Of a stretch of DNA of 64,000 nt, positions 41,329 to 52,560 are shown piece after piece. How positions within the stretch are numbered: position 1 is the first letter of the stretch; each line of letters begins with the position of its first letter. The notes beneath the pieces are model-generated. The model was not told the DNA's origin and ran no database searches. It saw only the letters and a program-made list of their open reading frames with translations. Source of the DNA: Pelargonium tetragonum (Eukaryota > Streptophyta > Magnoliopsida > Geraniales > Geraniaceae); assembly GCA_036897445.1 (NCBI GenBank), contig JAYMTL010000082.1, forward strand, positions 1-64,000, given 5' to 3'. Position numbers and translations under genes: made by a program.

Positions 41329-43011
41329 AGGTCTGTAAAAGGCCCATTCCCTACCCTAAAAGCTTTTAAAACTCACTCAATAGGTAATTCAAAAATTCAT
41401 GTACGAGACTTTTTATGTATAGCTAGAACACTTAATTCTATATTAGACTTGCTTCTAGAAATTCCTTTAAAAGGTCTGATAAGCGAAGCTCTAGATTAGG
41501 GGAAACCTGAGAAATTAGATATTTACTTCTCTTAGGTTGCAATAAACAGTCCGGGGTTCGTTATTGGAATTAGCTGTCTGGGTTGCTATTGGGTTAACCA
41601 AAGGTATATGTAACAGTTTAGAAATTAAATGACTTCGAGAAAACGAACGGGAGCTTAATAACAAACTATGGAATACTTTTTAGTTAGTATTAGACTTCCT
41701 AATTACTTATTGAGAATTTGGTGAAAGACTCATATATAAATGCCATAGGCACTTTTTGACCTGAACCTTACGCTCTAGAAAAGAAAGTCATTTCTATTTA
41801 ACGTTTTAGTGTCCTACACAAAGAAATAAGATTTTCTGTTGGGTCAAGAATGCTCTTTCTATACCCCTTACGCTACTCTGCACTTGGTTAAAAAAGAAAC
41901 GAGAAAAAAAAAGGTACAAATAATTAAAAGTTCTTTCCACGGGTAAAAAACCTCTGCTAAATTTTCTTTAGTTTTAAATGAAAGATTTTTTGTTAAGCTT
42001 CCTCAATCGGGCAGACACTCTTGATAGTTAGTCTTGTATCTTGTAAAAGGTTTGCCATACGTTTTTTGAATTATGATTCGTTCTTGTCTTTAGACTTTTC
42101 TGAATTACCCTATAAGGTATCGAAAATGAAACGGGGCTTGTACGAGCCAAGAACAAGGAGCTTTCCTTTTTAATATACCTTATATCTGTAATAAGTATCC
42201 GAGCCCTTAATTTGCAATTTATAGGGTTTTTCCAATAGGGTTATCAACGGAGTCGTTTTCTTTTCACCAAACTATAAAACCCTGCAGAGAGTCTATCTTT
42301 TGTGTCATGCAGAGGGTCCTAGTGAGTTTCATTCCAGTAAAATCAATAAAAAGATACCTTTTATTTAACTCTTTTAAAGTGTAATGAACTAAAATGAGGG
42401 GTAAAAGAAATTTTAGATAAGATTTTTTTTTAATCCTCTTATGTTACAACCAAGCAAGGTATCTGGAATTTCATGTAATAACTACAAGGTCAATGCAATT
42501 AGTAGTAGTAGGAATAAAATCTAAGCAAGCTGTCGTCATTTAAGAAGACTAGATAAGAAAAAAACTTTCCTCATTCTTTCCGGTAGGTAATTTTGGACAT
42601 ATTAATATATAGGAGCTCCCGGTATCGAAAGGATCCGGTATTTTGACCCCGAATTATCATACAAAACTTAGAATGACCCGAATTTCTTATACAAAACCTG
42701 GATTTTAGGTAGTCATTGGCAGTTATTAAGAACTGCACTTAATTATAAGCGAGGTAGGCTGTTTAGTTAATACACAGGAAAATGACTGAAGTATAACTAG
42801 GATCTTATCCAATAGAATTTAAAACATTCATTAGCTTATCCTGGGCTGAATCCTAGAATCACACTTCCTTCCTAAAAAGAAAATTAGACAGAAGAATACT
42901 TAATGTAAAACAAGGTATACTCACTATACCTTAATTCGGTTCAAACTAGTTATTTAAGCTCTCAACGCGTTTATTGGATTTTCCCCCTTTTTTAAGATAT
43001 GACATCACACA

Positions 43012-43078
43012 GGGTTAATATTTGAACCATTGACACAAAAGATTTAGCTGCTTTGCTCTAACCAGCAGCAAGTCCCAC
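43012..43078 (-). pseudogene. tRNA-like remnant (Phe/Lys-like cloverleaf strings)
   Basis: Read on the minus strand, GGTTAGAGCA is followed after a standard interval by TAAATCTTTTGTGTC and GGTTCAAAT. This order matches elongator tRNAs such as bacterial or plastid tRNA-Phe: the D-arm string, then an anticodon arm of exactly the usual 22-base length to GTGTC, then the T-loop. The D-stem would keep three of four pairs. The anticodon stem, the T-stem and the acceptor stem do not pair properly and the anticodon position would be TAA, so this is not a working tRNA. It could be a decayed tRNA or chance. Confidence 0.25.
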
Positions 43079-46000
43079 TTATTTTTAGTTTTCTGGATCG
43101 AATATCGCTATAGACAGAGGTATATGCTCCTCATAAGGCTAGCGAAAAAGTAAGGTTGGAAAGAAAATACATTTGCATTCCTTATGGGAACCCGGATCGT
43201 TGGATTTTTTACTTGTAACTGATTTGGCTGGCGCGGGGTTTACATGAGGGTAGTGAGACCTCGTTTAAAATACTCGGATAATCTTTTACTAAAGTAATAG
43301 AAGCATAGATTTATGAGACCCTCTGTTATACTAAATTAAGTAATGACTAGCAGCTAGTCACACGATTATTAAAAGAGTTTCTCTAATACTTTATTACGGA
43401 GTATTATGAAGTCAAAATTTTAGAGTATAACTAAAGTAAATATTGCCCGTTAGTCATTCCATAAGGATACAGATTTTGTTACTGAATTATAATAGGATTT
43501 TTCAAGTGTATTTACTGATACAGATCAAGAAAGGCTTCTTCAAAACTCGACTACGGTATTATAGTCGGCAATTAGTTACTAAACATAATAACTGAAGTTA
43601 TTAGCTACCTTCCCTTTGAGAGATCCCTTTTTATCTTACTAAGGCTGGTAAGTTAGGATTAAGGGGAGAACCTTTAGAAAAACAACAACCAATGCTAGAT
43701 CCCTTATGGATTCCATCCCAGGGGTGTCTTATAGACAACTAATACCTTACGACATAAAGAAATTTTCCTCCGCGTTAACTTAGCAAGCTTCTTATCGTAT
43801 TAAGTAGTGAGGATAATCTTCCTATTCATTATATACAGAAGTTTCAACAAATTTATATTGGTATTTAAGAGGTCAGGTTCCGAATCGCTTCTTTTTTTAA
43901 GTATAGAATATAAATAACAAGATAATCCTTATGAACTGGTATTACTATTTCCTTCCTTGTGAAATCTTATTTATATAACTGTTATTGATATTGAATAGCG
44001 AGTCATTTAAATTAAAGCAAGTGTCTCTTTTATCAGAAAAGGACGAGAACTCTAATTAGACTTTTTATTACTTCAAGAAGGGTTTAGTACATTTAAAGGA
44101 GTCCACCAAAACGTTTCATGAACATGTGCTGACACTGAACCGGGTTTCCTTATAACTTTTAAACTCAAATTTCTTTACTTTTTGCTATATAGCTAGGCTA
44201 GTAAGGGTCTCCTTTAAACTTTATGGGGAGAAATTTATGACATAAGCGTTGTTGTCTTGCACCTAAAACACGGAGTTCGTACTACCTAACCATGCCCAGC
44301 AATAACTAAATCTGCACGGATAAGTAACTCTTAGGTTATTGGCATCTCCACTTGGTTGTAGTTCGAAGGATTTTAGTTCCCAAGAATTAGCGTTGCCCTT
44401 AAAAAGGCTTACATATGTAAATTCAGTAGGGCAAAAAGCCCCTAATCAAAGAGTATTCTTTTAGTTCTCTTAGCTACAAAAGCCAATTATACGTAGAAAC
44501 CCCCTTTTTATTTTAGAAAAGGTAGAAACAGCACGATATATAAACCTCAATTAATAATGAGGTTTTCAAGTTGTAAATATACCACGGTTTGACTCTTCTT
44601 AGACACGCTTAAATCCATTACGTTAACGAATTCCCAACAAGAAGGGCTCTCTATAAGGTTTACCAGGTATACCTAGCTTTATAAATTGCTCAGATTGACA
44701 AAGCGGGTAGGAAGCCCCTCTTTTCTTTATAAACAGGGGTTAAGTTACCGCGAATAAATCTAACTGCATTTAATCTTTTCTTTTGCCTACAATAGGCGAC
44801 CGACTTCCTCAGCAAGACGTAAGAAACATAAATTAAGATAGAGTGGTAGGATACCTGCTAGTATAAACCAAGACCCACAAGGTCAAGGCGATATATTTAA
44901 CCTAACAGTGGTTAACTTACACTAGAGATCATTAAGCCCAAAATCCCGTATTACAGGCTACGCCAATTACCTAAAATTTTTATAACTTGCTTCGAGAGAG
45001 CCTAAACAGTAAGGGTTCGTTTACTCAAGGAGTCACCTTGTATTGTATGTATTCCGATGACCCCTGCTAAAAGAGGTAAAAGAGGGGAGGGTCGAAATAT
45101 TCCACGCCCTGACTTATATAAGAAATTTCTGAGGCATAGGCAATCAATATAGTGAGAAGTTCTAACTAGTTTACTTTACGGATCTCTCGAGTCGAGTATA
45201 GAATCACTTAATTAAATAGAGTTAAATATTTCCAGCTAGGAAACTCAGGTATAAGTTTACTATAAAGTCCCTACCCGATTCCTACTTCCAGTCTTACCAG
45301 TCTTATATGATAGAGCTTTTGTGAATTGACAAGTATATCATGGGTTCAAGTCGCAAAGTTCAGTTGCTTTTTCTATTTGTTTGTGTTTTGAAATTCCAAA
45401 TTCCTTTTAAATGAAAAAAATCTCATTTCATGAAAGTTTCTTAGTTCTTCCAAATTTCTTTTCGAAATCTAGAATTTTGTTACACAACAATCTATAAAGT
45501 TTCTCATCTAGGAAGTGGTGAATCCTAGCTAGAAGGGGATATGTACTCGGTTCCTGTAGTAGCTTAAAAAGAAAAGGCCGCGGCTTAGAGCTATGCGTAA
45601 GAAAGGGCTATCAGTACTACTTTACCAGGGTGTCTTATAAACAGGGAACATATATCCCGTAAATGTACGAAGTGTAGATTGGTTTCCTTAGTCTTTTTTA
45701 GCTTCCTCAGATCGAACTTTAGTCTAACTGCAAAAAATTGAGTATCTTTTCATTGTAATTCTAAATGTACAAGGTTCAAGTCGTATTGTGCTCTGTACTG
45801 ATTTTAGAAGCTTGTTTTTCTTTAGGAAGTACAAGGTTAGGATCCTTCCTTAGTTAAAGTCATTATGGGCTTTTGCCGGTCTGGTAGAGGTTTTTTCAAA
45901 GGATGTTTGCAGTATCTGATATTCCAAGTTTCCGGTGAACAAGGAAAAGTAAGGGTAATCCCGGAGATTGAGTAGTAAACCCTAACGATTAGGCAATTAG

Positions 46001-46182
46001 GACTACAGTGAAGTGGTTAGAATAAGGCTTTTCGTTGTAGTTACAGCGAGGGAAGTCAAACAAAGGAATTCCTTTCTAGGAGGGGCCCATGTAGAACTAA
46101 ACTTGTGTTTACTTCTAATCCAGGGTTTAAAGTAACTAGTAAAATATAGAGAGCTAAAGTAAGCTTTGTGTTTCCTATCCGT

Positions 46183-46200
46183 CTGGGTAAAGAGCACTTC
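46183..46200 (+). repeat. Exact 18-mer, second copy
   Basis: Identical to 35647-35664. Flanking sequence differs on both sides beyond the match. Confidence 0.7.
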
Positions 46201-48779
46201 TAAGAAATGGTAAAACTCTAAAATCTCCAGCCAGTTAATTAAGGTTAAAGTTTCAAATTTAATTAAGTTGTAAAAAGCACAATTACGAGTTACAAAGAAT
46301 AGAAGAGTATAATAAAGGGGTTGCTTGTTCCTGTGTATTCGAATTAAGGGTAATTTAGAAAGGAGTATAAATATAACTGAAACTAAAGAAAGTCCTAAGT
46401 TTCCGATAAAGCTAGTAATAAAAAGTTAGGGAATAAAAAAAGGGTCCTTATAAAGTCAATCCTGTAAGCGGCCTTGTATACTCTATTTGTTGGTTGAGGT
46501 TAAAGTCTTTTAGCTAGTTAAAAGGAATTTTCCCTTATTCTAGAGAGGGATTTCCTTGTTATTAGTTTAAGATTAATAGTTTTAATAATAGATTGTAGGG
46601 AAGGGTCTTAAGAAACAAGGTATGCATAATAAGTAACAAGTAAGTCAGCAAGAAAGCAAGGCTTTTTATGAACTACACTTGACAGGTATAGGCTCTGAAA
46701 TCTGTTTAGTAATGTAAATTCTATAAAGTAAGTTCTGAATACTAGGGAATCCCCATTTTGGAATCAGGGGGTTTTTTGTTTTTTTACTGAATTTCTTACT
46801 CTTAATTATGAAGCGTGCGCGAGAGAGAGTGGTATAGCTTTATTTTGAGAAAACTAGGCTTGCTGCTTATATTATAGAGGATTCGCTTGATTTAGATCTA
46901 TTTCTTATTCGAATTTCCCTATATTATCTTTCATTCTTTTTTAATACCCGAGACTTTTGCTTTGAAACCGCTTGAGTTTTTTACTAGGGGAACCCGAGGG
47001 CTGTCTTACCAAGATTAACATATTTTAACTGTACCTAACTCTGGGTACTCCTTAGAAAAGAGTTCTACTTTCTCGCCCAAAGACTTATGGATCCTTTTAG
47101 TTCATAGTAGTTCTAATTCCCTTCTTTCTCCAAAGAGATTCCCAATCTATGAGGACTCCTCCTTTACACCTGAACTTACCAAATTTCTTATAGAAGAGTC
47201 TCTTGAATCATAACATATCATATATAAGCATTCCTACTATGTATAATACGGACTCTAAGACCCCCTTTTTTGCTTAAGCTCTAGACACGCCTCAGTCTTA
47301 GAAATATAAAGTATAAGAATTCTCTTTTATTTTAGATATTATAGAAGAGGCGCCTTTACCTTGCTCCCCGAGTTTCTTATTTTTATTTAACCTGGGTTTC
47401 TCAGTTAGCTATTATATAATTTGTATTTGTTCAAAAAAACTAAAAATGAATTTCTCTAGGAAGAAGGGAGTAACAATTTATAAAGAAAGCCGGCATTTGA
47501 AATAGGAAGTTCCTCCGTCTTCGGATAACTTATAGGGTTAAAGAGAACTTACCGCTGTAGGACTTCTCGTCTATTAAAGAAGCCACTTCCTTTTCACTTT
47601 TAAGCCTAATAAAAAAGTATAAGCTTCCCTTTTGGTTAAGCCCTTCCTATATAAATATTCTTAGAGATTCCAGAGTTTTCCCATTTTTCTTAGAAGCGCT
47701 CTTTACCTTTAAACACAGGGGCTTCCCTTTGCCTTGGTTAGCTCCTAAATAACTTAATTGCTTGGGGACCCGTTTATCCCTTTACTTAATTCCTGGATAA
47801 TTTATAAGTACAATAAGTAAGTATAAGAATTTCTTAATATAGCTACTAAGACAACGCAAGAGTTCAAGTCCCGTACCTAGAAGATATGAGACTAAGGCTC
47901 CCTTGCTTAGATTAGAGAAGCTAAAACAGAACAAAAAATACAGTAACACGGGAATACTAAGGTTCTAATCTCATAAGACTTCTAAGCCTAATAAACCAAA
48001 CCAAGAAATCTCTACCGTATCGCTCTAGAAACCGATAAACCTCTATAACTAGCTAAGTCAACTTCTAAGGTAAGGAGAATCTTTTATCTTGTAAAAAACT
48101 TAGTCCTATCTTAAAAAGCTTGTGCTTTCTACTAAAACTAATACTAGAAGCCTACCTGCTTACAGAATTCCTACCCCAGCTCTTTCCTTTGAAAACATTC
48201 CGGGCATGAAAACTGGGAATAAATAGAAATATCCGATACAGCAAAGCTTTTCTTTCATTCTTAAGAACCTGTCAAGCAACTGCTATAAAACCTGTCTTTA
48301 ATAACAATAACCTGGTTTACCTAATTTAAATTATAAAAGGAAGTAAATCCAGGCCTGTTTTACCCGGTAAAGTTATAGCGCTAGGAACACCCAGTCTTGA
48401 ATCCCTTAATTAGAAAATTCTACTCTTGGCTTTAGCCTCTAGCAGGAAAACCCATTTCTTAGAACAATGCCGAAGTTTATCTCTAGAATAGCTTTTTTGA
48501 TACTCGTGGGTTTTTTACGTTTTGTCAGTGTTCATTTTTTTATTATATAATTTTGGAGTTGCTTTAGAGATTAGAGAATTTGGTTTAGCTCTGTTAACTA
48601 GGTAGGGAAGCAAGGAAGATAAACTATTACCTAACTCTATAATCTTTCTTTTCTCTCTCTCTAGAATACTAAAGAGAGGTATAATCCTTAAACAACTAAA
48701 ACTAGTAAACTCTATTACTTTCTTACTACCTACCTTCCTTTTTATAAAATGAAAATTCTATGCTCCTAGCAAAAAACAA

Positions 48780-49240
48780 TAAGAAGAGTCTAATTCCTCT
48801 TAGCTCCAAGTGGATACATTAGCTATGGCCTATCCATTATACTTAATACAATCCTTAACTATCTATACAACTAGAACAAAAGCTCCTATACAATATATAT
48901 AGTAGACCTATAACTATAGTTAAGTAACTATTCTATTACTATAATATAAATAAGTAACTCTATAACTATAAGAAAACGACTAATAATATAAGGAATAATA
49001 CAATTAATATAATAGCTATAATAAGCAGTACAGGTATCCCCCATAATAACACGAAGACAGTTATAACCCATAAGCGTAGTAAAGCTCCCGCAGCTCTTAC
49101 TGTTTCTCTTAAATAAAGCTACCAGGTAATATAAAACAACTAAGCCTGCTAAGTCAACCGAGTCGGGTAAGTAAACAAAAGAATCCAAGTCAAAGTCAAT
49201 AGCTGGAGCTGGTGTGTGTACTAATGTATGGATACAGATT
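48780..49240 (-). pseudogene. Dispersed membrane-protein-like family, copy G (best membrane segment)
   Basis: On the minus strand, after CACCAGCTCCAGC, one frame reads PAPAIDFDLDSFVYLPDSVD and runs on as an 86-codon frame (48928-49188, non-ATG start). A second frame, open for 50 codons at 48969-49118, is more protein-like: LYLRETVRAAGALLRLW leads into GIPVLLIIAIILIVLFLILL, a classic membrane helix. GGGGGATACC (plus 49033-49042) and the following TGCTTATTATAGCTATTA match copy A. The acidic and the hydrophobic halves lie in different frames, as they also do in copy F but with a different offset, so these look like independently decayed copies rather than a programmed shift. The right-hand leader at 49.26 kb is well conserved. 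No protein family recognised. The region at 48780-48920 resembles sequence downstream of copy A. Confidence 0.6.
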
Positions 49241-49268
49241 CAAACAACTATAATGCATTAACCTCCTT
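49241..49268 (-). promoter_or_regulatory. Conserved family leader with Shine-Dalgarno-like core, copy G
   Basis: Minus-strand AAGGAGGTTAATGC occupies plus 49255-49268, and GTATCCATACATTAGTAC follows about 15 bases downstream. The same two elements occur in the same order at 57598-57635 (copy H2) and, with changes, at 56.7 kb. AAGGAGG followed by TTA and ATG would be a plausible bacterial or organellar initiation site, but the frame from that ATG closes after about 17 codons. Confidence 0.45.
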
Positions 49269-50643
49269 CGGTTGAAGGGCTCTAAATCACTGAAGTTATT
49301 TAAAAATAATACAACGTCAATCTTTATATATAATAAAATATAATAAAAGCCCTTACTTATAAATATTCTCTGTTTACCTAAGATAAAGGAGGATCTTCTC
49401 GGGTAGTAAAAGTGGGAATGAAATCGCTTTTAAGTATAAAACTAATTCTTATATACTATCTTATATCTTATCCGCGTTAGGAGGGTCCGTAGATAGTACA
49501 GAGGAGCGCGCTCCCGTTGTCTTGTTCCCACCACCTTTATGGACATAAGTATAAGTTTACACGAGGGCCCGCCTAGAAAAGCTTCGTCACAGGATATGTA
49601 TATATAATAGCAGCTATAAAACTTTTACTTATCCTATAAAAGCTAGAGCTCACAAGTAGATTTAACTGACTCCTGTTGTCCTAGTTAAAAAAAGACACTA
49701 CAAGACTGTTTCCTAAAAATTAAGCCAGTAACGCGATTTGTGAGTTACCTCCTTAGCATATCCTCATTTCTAGGTCAGCGCAGCGGAATCCCCTTTTTAA
49801 TTAAAGAATTATTTATTCCTTAAGACACAGTTATTTATAATTTATGGAGTAAAATAATATGTTAGAAGGTGTCTTTAATTTAAGCTAACTACGTTTTTAC
49901 ATTTGGCAAATCAAAAAGGGTTCGCAATATGAAAGCAAGGGTTACCTGGACTGGAATGGTAGAGACCCGTTAGCATTTACGATACAACTCCCGGAACTTA
50001 GTATATAAAAGACTAGGCATGCCCTCTTTAGCCTGAGCAATTTCGTTAGCGCATTACAAAGTAAACTTAAGTAGTCTAAATTTCAAAGCGATTCACATTC
50101 TTTTGCAGCATTATCTTAACTTTTTATAGATTATTCTAATTTAGCTCTAACTTCAGCTATTATATAAACTGAAAAGAGGATTGCTCAGCAAGTACTTTAT
50201 GTAAGCTTTTATCTCTTTCTTCCCAAACGAGAAACAGACAAAGCAAGGAATACCCTTATAAAAAGAAATTCCTATTCTATTATTCTTAGTATAAGTAAGC
50301 TACAAGAACTAATCGAGAACTGTAGTAGTCAAGCTAAGAGAAAGATTCTCAAAAAGGTATATACTATATGAATCTAATACCTATATTCTAAGTAAAAAAG
50401 TAAAATGGCTACGAAAAAGGTTGGCGAAGGCTTATTATTTAGAGTTCTGGGAAGCACTTACCGATTTTAACTTACACTTTTTTTATAGCATAGACTTTCA
50501 TTTGATTATCTATTTGCTACTAGAGTCTTACTCTGAATAAAAGAGTTTTGAAAACACCTCGCCCGTAATTGTACAGGATTTCCCGTATATTACTTGGTTA
50601 GTAAAGGACGTAGTTACAAGAAACTGAAATCCCTGGAAGCATA

Positions 50644-50973
50644 ATGCTTAATTTTAGGTACAAAAGAGGTCCCACAGGTTTTTTTAAAAGTGTTATCTCT
50701 TTACTTAGATTAGTGTCTTGCTTAAGGAAACTACTTCTTACTGCTTATAATTTTTTAAAGTTTTCTAACTCTATTTATAAATTTATAAGGAATTGCCCAT
50801 TTAGATACAGAAAAAAAGTCCTTTTTGGAAAGGCTTGCTTTCGTAACTCTAAAAGCCAAGGGTGTTGGATTTTGAGTTTATTTAAGGGGGTTAGGGAATT
50901 AAAAGAATTAGTAGCGCAAAAGCTGAGGAAGGAGTCCGGTATTGAATCAAACTTAAGAATAAACCTGTTGTAA
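50644..50973 (+). CDS. Longest open frame (109 codons), unrecognised, probably chance
   Basis: An ATG-initiated frame ending at TAA 50971-50973. The product would be very basic, with clustered Lys and Arg (RYKRG near the start, RYRKKVLFGKA in the middle, KELVAQKLRKE near the end), and would have no signal peptide or clear membrane helix. I recognise no domain. No Shine-Dalgarno-like site precedes the ATG. A stop-free run of about this length is expected once or so in 64 kb at this composition, so it needs no special explanation. It could be a remnant of an intron-encoded or RNA-binding protein, but nothing specific supports that. Confidence 0.15.
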   Translation: MLNFRYKRGPTGFFKSVISLLRLVSCLRKLLLTAYNFLKFSNSIYKFIRNCPFRYRKKVLFGKACFRNSKSQGCWILSLFKGVRELKELVAQKLRKESGIESNLRINLL

Positions 50974-52190
50974 GAAAAAAGAAGTCCTCATTTTTCTTAT
51001 TTATATGGATTCCTGAGCACTTTCGGTAACAGGGGTACTATATATAATGATAATGGGTTTCATGTTGAGTCTTTCTAGAATTTAGATTTGAAAAAAAGAG
51101 GAGTTGAATAGATAAGTACCTTAGATAAATCCTGAAAGAGTATACTTTTTTATTCTTTTGAATACTCAAGTTACACTAAAATGTTAATTTAAAGAGCGTG
51201 TACAGAGACGTTTTCTACGCAATTTAATTAAAATAAAAGGAGAAAAAGTCTAATCCGTATATTAGGAATCAGGGACTTTTAGTATTTTTGAGTCCTAAAG
51301 ACTAAAATCAGCAGCTATATGTGGGGTTCCTTGTACTGAAGAGCAGGCCTAAACCCATTCTAAGAGTAGTAAAAAAGGTAAACTAATTTGATCCTGAAGT
51401 TAGGATTTTCTTTACCGGAGAGCAGGACTCATTCATAAATACCTATAAACAGGGATCTCGCCAATAAGGGGGTGTTTAACGTATTGCTTTGAGTAGATGG
51501 TGCGAGCATGTAGAAATTGTAGGTATTAAACAGTATGCAAAAGGTTTTCGTGCAAGTGCCCAAGTCTATATTAACTCTAGTCAAATCAGGAACGAGAACA
51601 TGAGGAAACACGTCCTTTTGTTAAACATTCCCTCCCTATAACCACATCAACTGCTTGCTGACTTGTTTGTTACTCATAACTTATTTCCTATTCTGCATAC
51701 CTTTCTCAAAAGCCTTACTAAAAATCTTAAAAAACACCTGTTTTCTTAAGACTTGAAAACCTCAAGACACTAGAATTAGCCAAGGATTGAGTACTTCTCT
51801 TAACTAACCTCTAAACTTTTCTTAATACCTGCCAGCCCTCGTACTCCGTATCAGTCTTACTTAACTTAAACTTAAGAAAAAAGATAACTCGTGCTTTTAT
51901 TGCTAAAAGTCTATAAAAAAGATTGGAAAACTAATGCAAAAACCCACCCAAAATTTCCAGAGCTATTGTTACCTGTTTTAAAAAGGGGGGCTTCCGGTCG
52001 AAATAGCAATTTTAATAATTATCATTTGCTTTTGCTTCCAAGTGGCAAGTACCTTAATTAAAGAGAATTTCACTCCTGTCTTGTACTAAAACAAGTACGC
52101 AGGAGCTTCTATATCTGCGACTAGGCTTATACCAAATTTCAAGTAAAAGCAAGAAAAGTCAAAAGCCAACGGATTTCTAATTCTAGATTT

Positions 52191-52350
52191 TCTGAATGAG
52201 ACTTATTCCATTTTAACCCAAAAAGGAATTAGCCAACAAACTTTTATGAAATACACGTTCCAGTCAATTTGAGTCATAAGTTGAATTAATTCATTTTATT
52301 AGGCGCACTCTCTTGCTAGGATCCGAGGTAATTCCTTAAAGTAGAAAAGA
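52191..52350 (+). repeat. Diverged direct repeat, copy 1
   Basis: Matches 63146-63360 in the same order: CTGAATGAG, CCAAAAAG, AAACTTTTATGAA, TTGAGTCATAAGTTGAA, the exact 13-mer TTTTATTAGGCGC (52294-52306) and CTAGGATCCGAGGTAATTCC. Spacing is conserved to within a few bases up to the 13-mer. No coding frame is shared, so this is either an RNA-level element or old non-coding duplication. Confidence 0.65.
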
Positions 52351-52518
52351 GTTTTAACGAGTAAAAACTTTTCAGACTATGCTTCAATTAAAAAAATAGG
52401 ACATTCGCGAATATCTCTTGGCTAGAGCTTTATTTGCCTTTGAATTTTGAATAAAGTAAGTTCTAGGAGTAGACGTCTAGCGTCAGACCCCTTGATAGTT
52501 AATAAAGGAATCTTAAGA

Positions 52519-52560
52519 AGAGGGTAAGCGCGTGGTGTAAGGTATGAATGTACTATCTAC
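52519..52560 (+). promoter_or_regulatory. Possible family leader without recognisable copy
   Basis: AGAGGGTAAGCGCGTGGTGT followed by GGTATGAATG resembles GGAGGTTAACGCGTAGGGTATTC on the minus strand at 56.70-56.72 kb. If real, this is a leader whose downstream body has decayed beyond recognition. Confidence 0.25.

Larger units (their letters stand above)
38401..48770. other. Gene-free AT-rich spacer
   Basis: No supported gene in about 10.4 kb. An 87-codon frame at 38510-38773 (non-ATG start) follows copy F but has no recognisable motif. Near 43.05 kb a minus-strand tRNA-like string is present. GC-rich patches lie near 40.94, 41.31 and 46.81 kb. GGAGTCC occurs at 40996 and 44098. A T-loop-like string near 45.35 kb does not fold. 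Confidence 0.55.
49270..52519. other. Spacer with one longer open frame
   Basis: Contains a possible leader-like string near 49.48-49.55 kb (CCGTAGATAGTAC, then CCCACCACCT), the 109-codon frame at 50644-50973 and one side of the diverged repeat pair (52191-52350). GGAGTCC occurs at 50931. Otherwise I see nothing. Confidence 0.5.

Noticed and set aside
45320-45376. ATAGAGC and GGGTTCAAGTC at exact tRNA spacing on the plus strand
   Set aside because: Neither the T-stem nor the acceptor stem pairs, and the D-stem partner is missing; the spacing alone is not enough.
50644-50973. Longest open frame considered as an intron-encoded endonuclease or maturase
   Set aside because: No LAGLIDADG, GIY-YIG or reverse-transcriptase motif is present, and the length is within chance.
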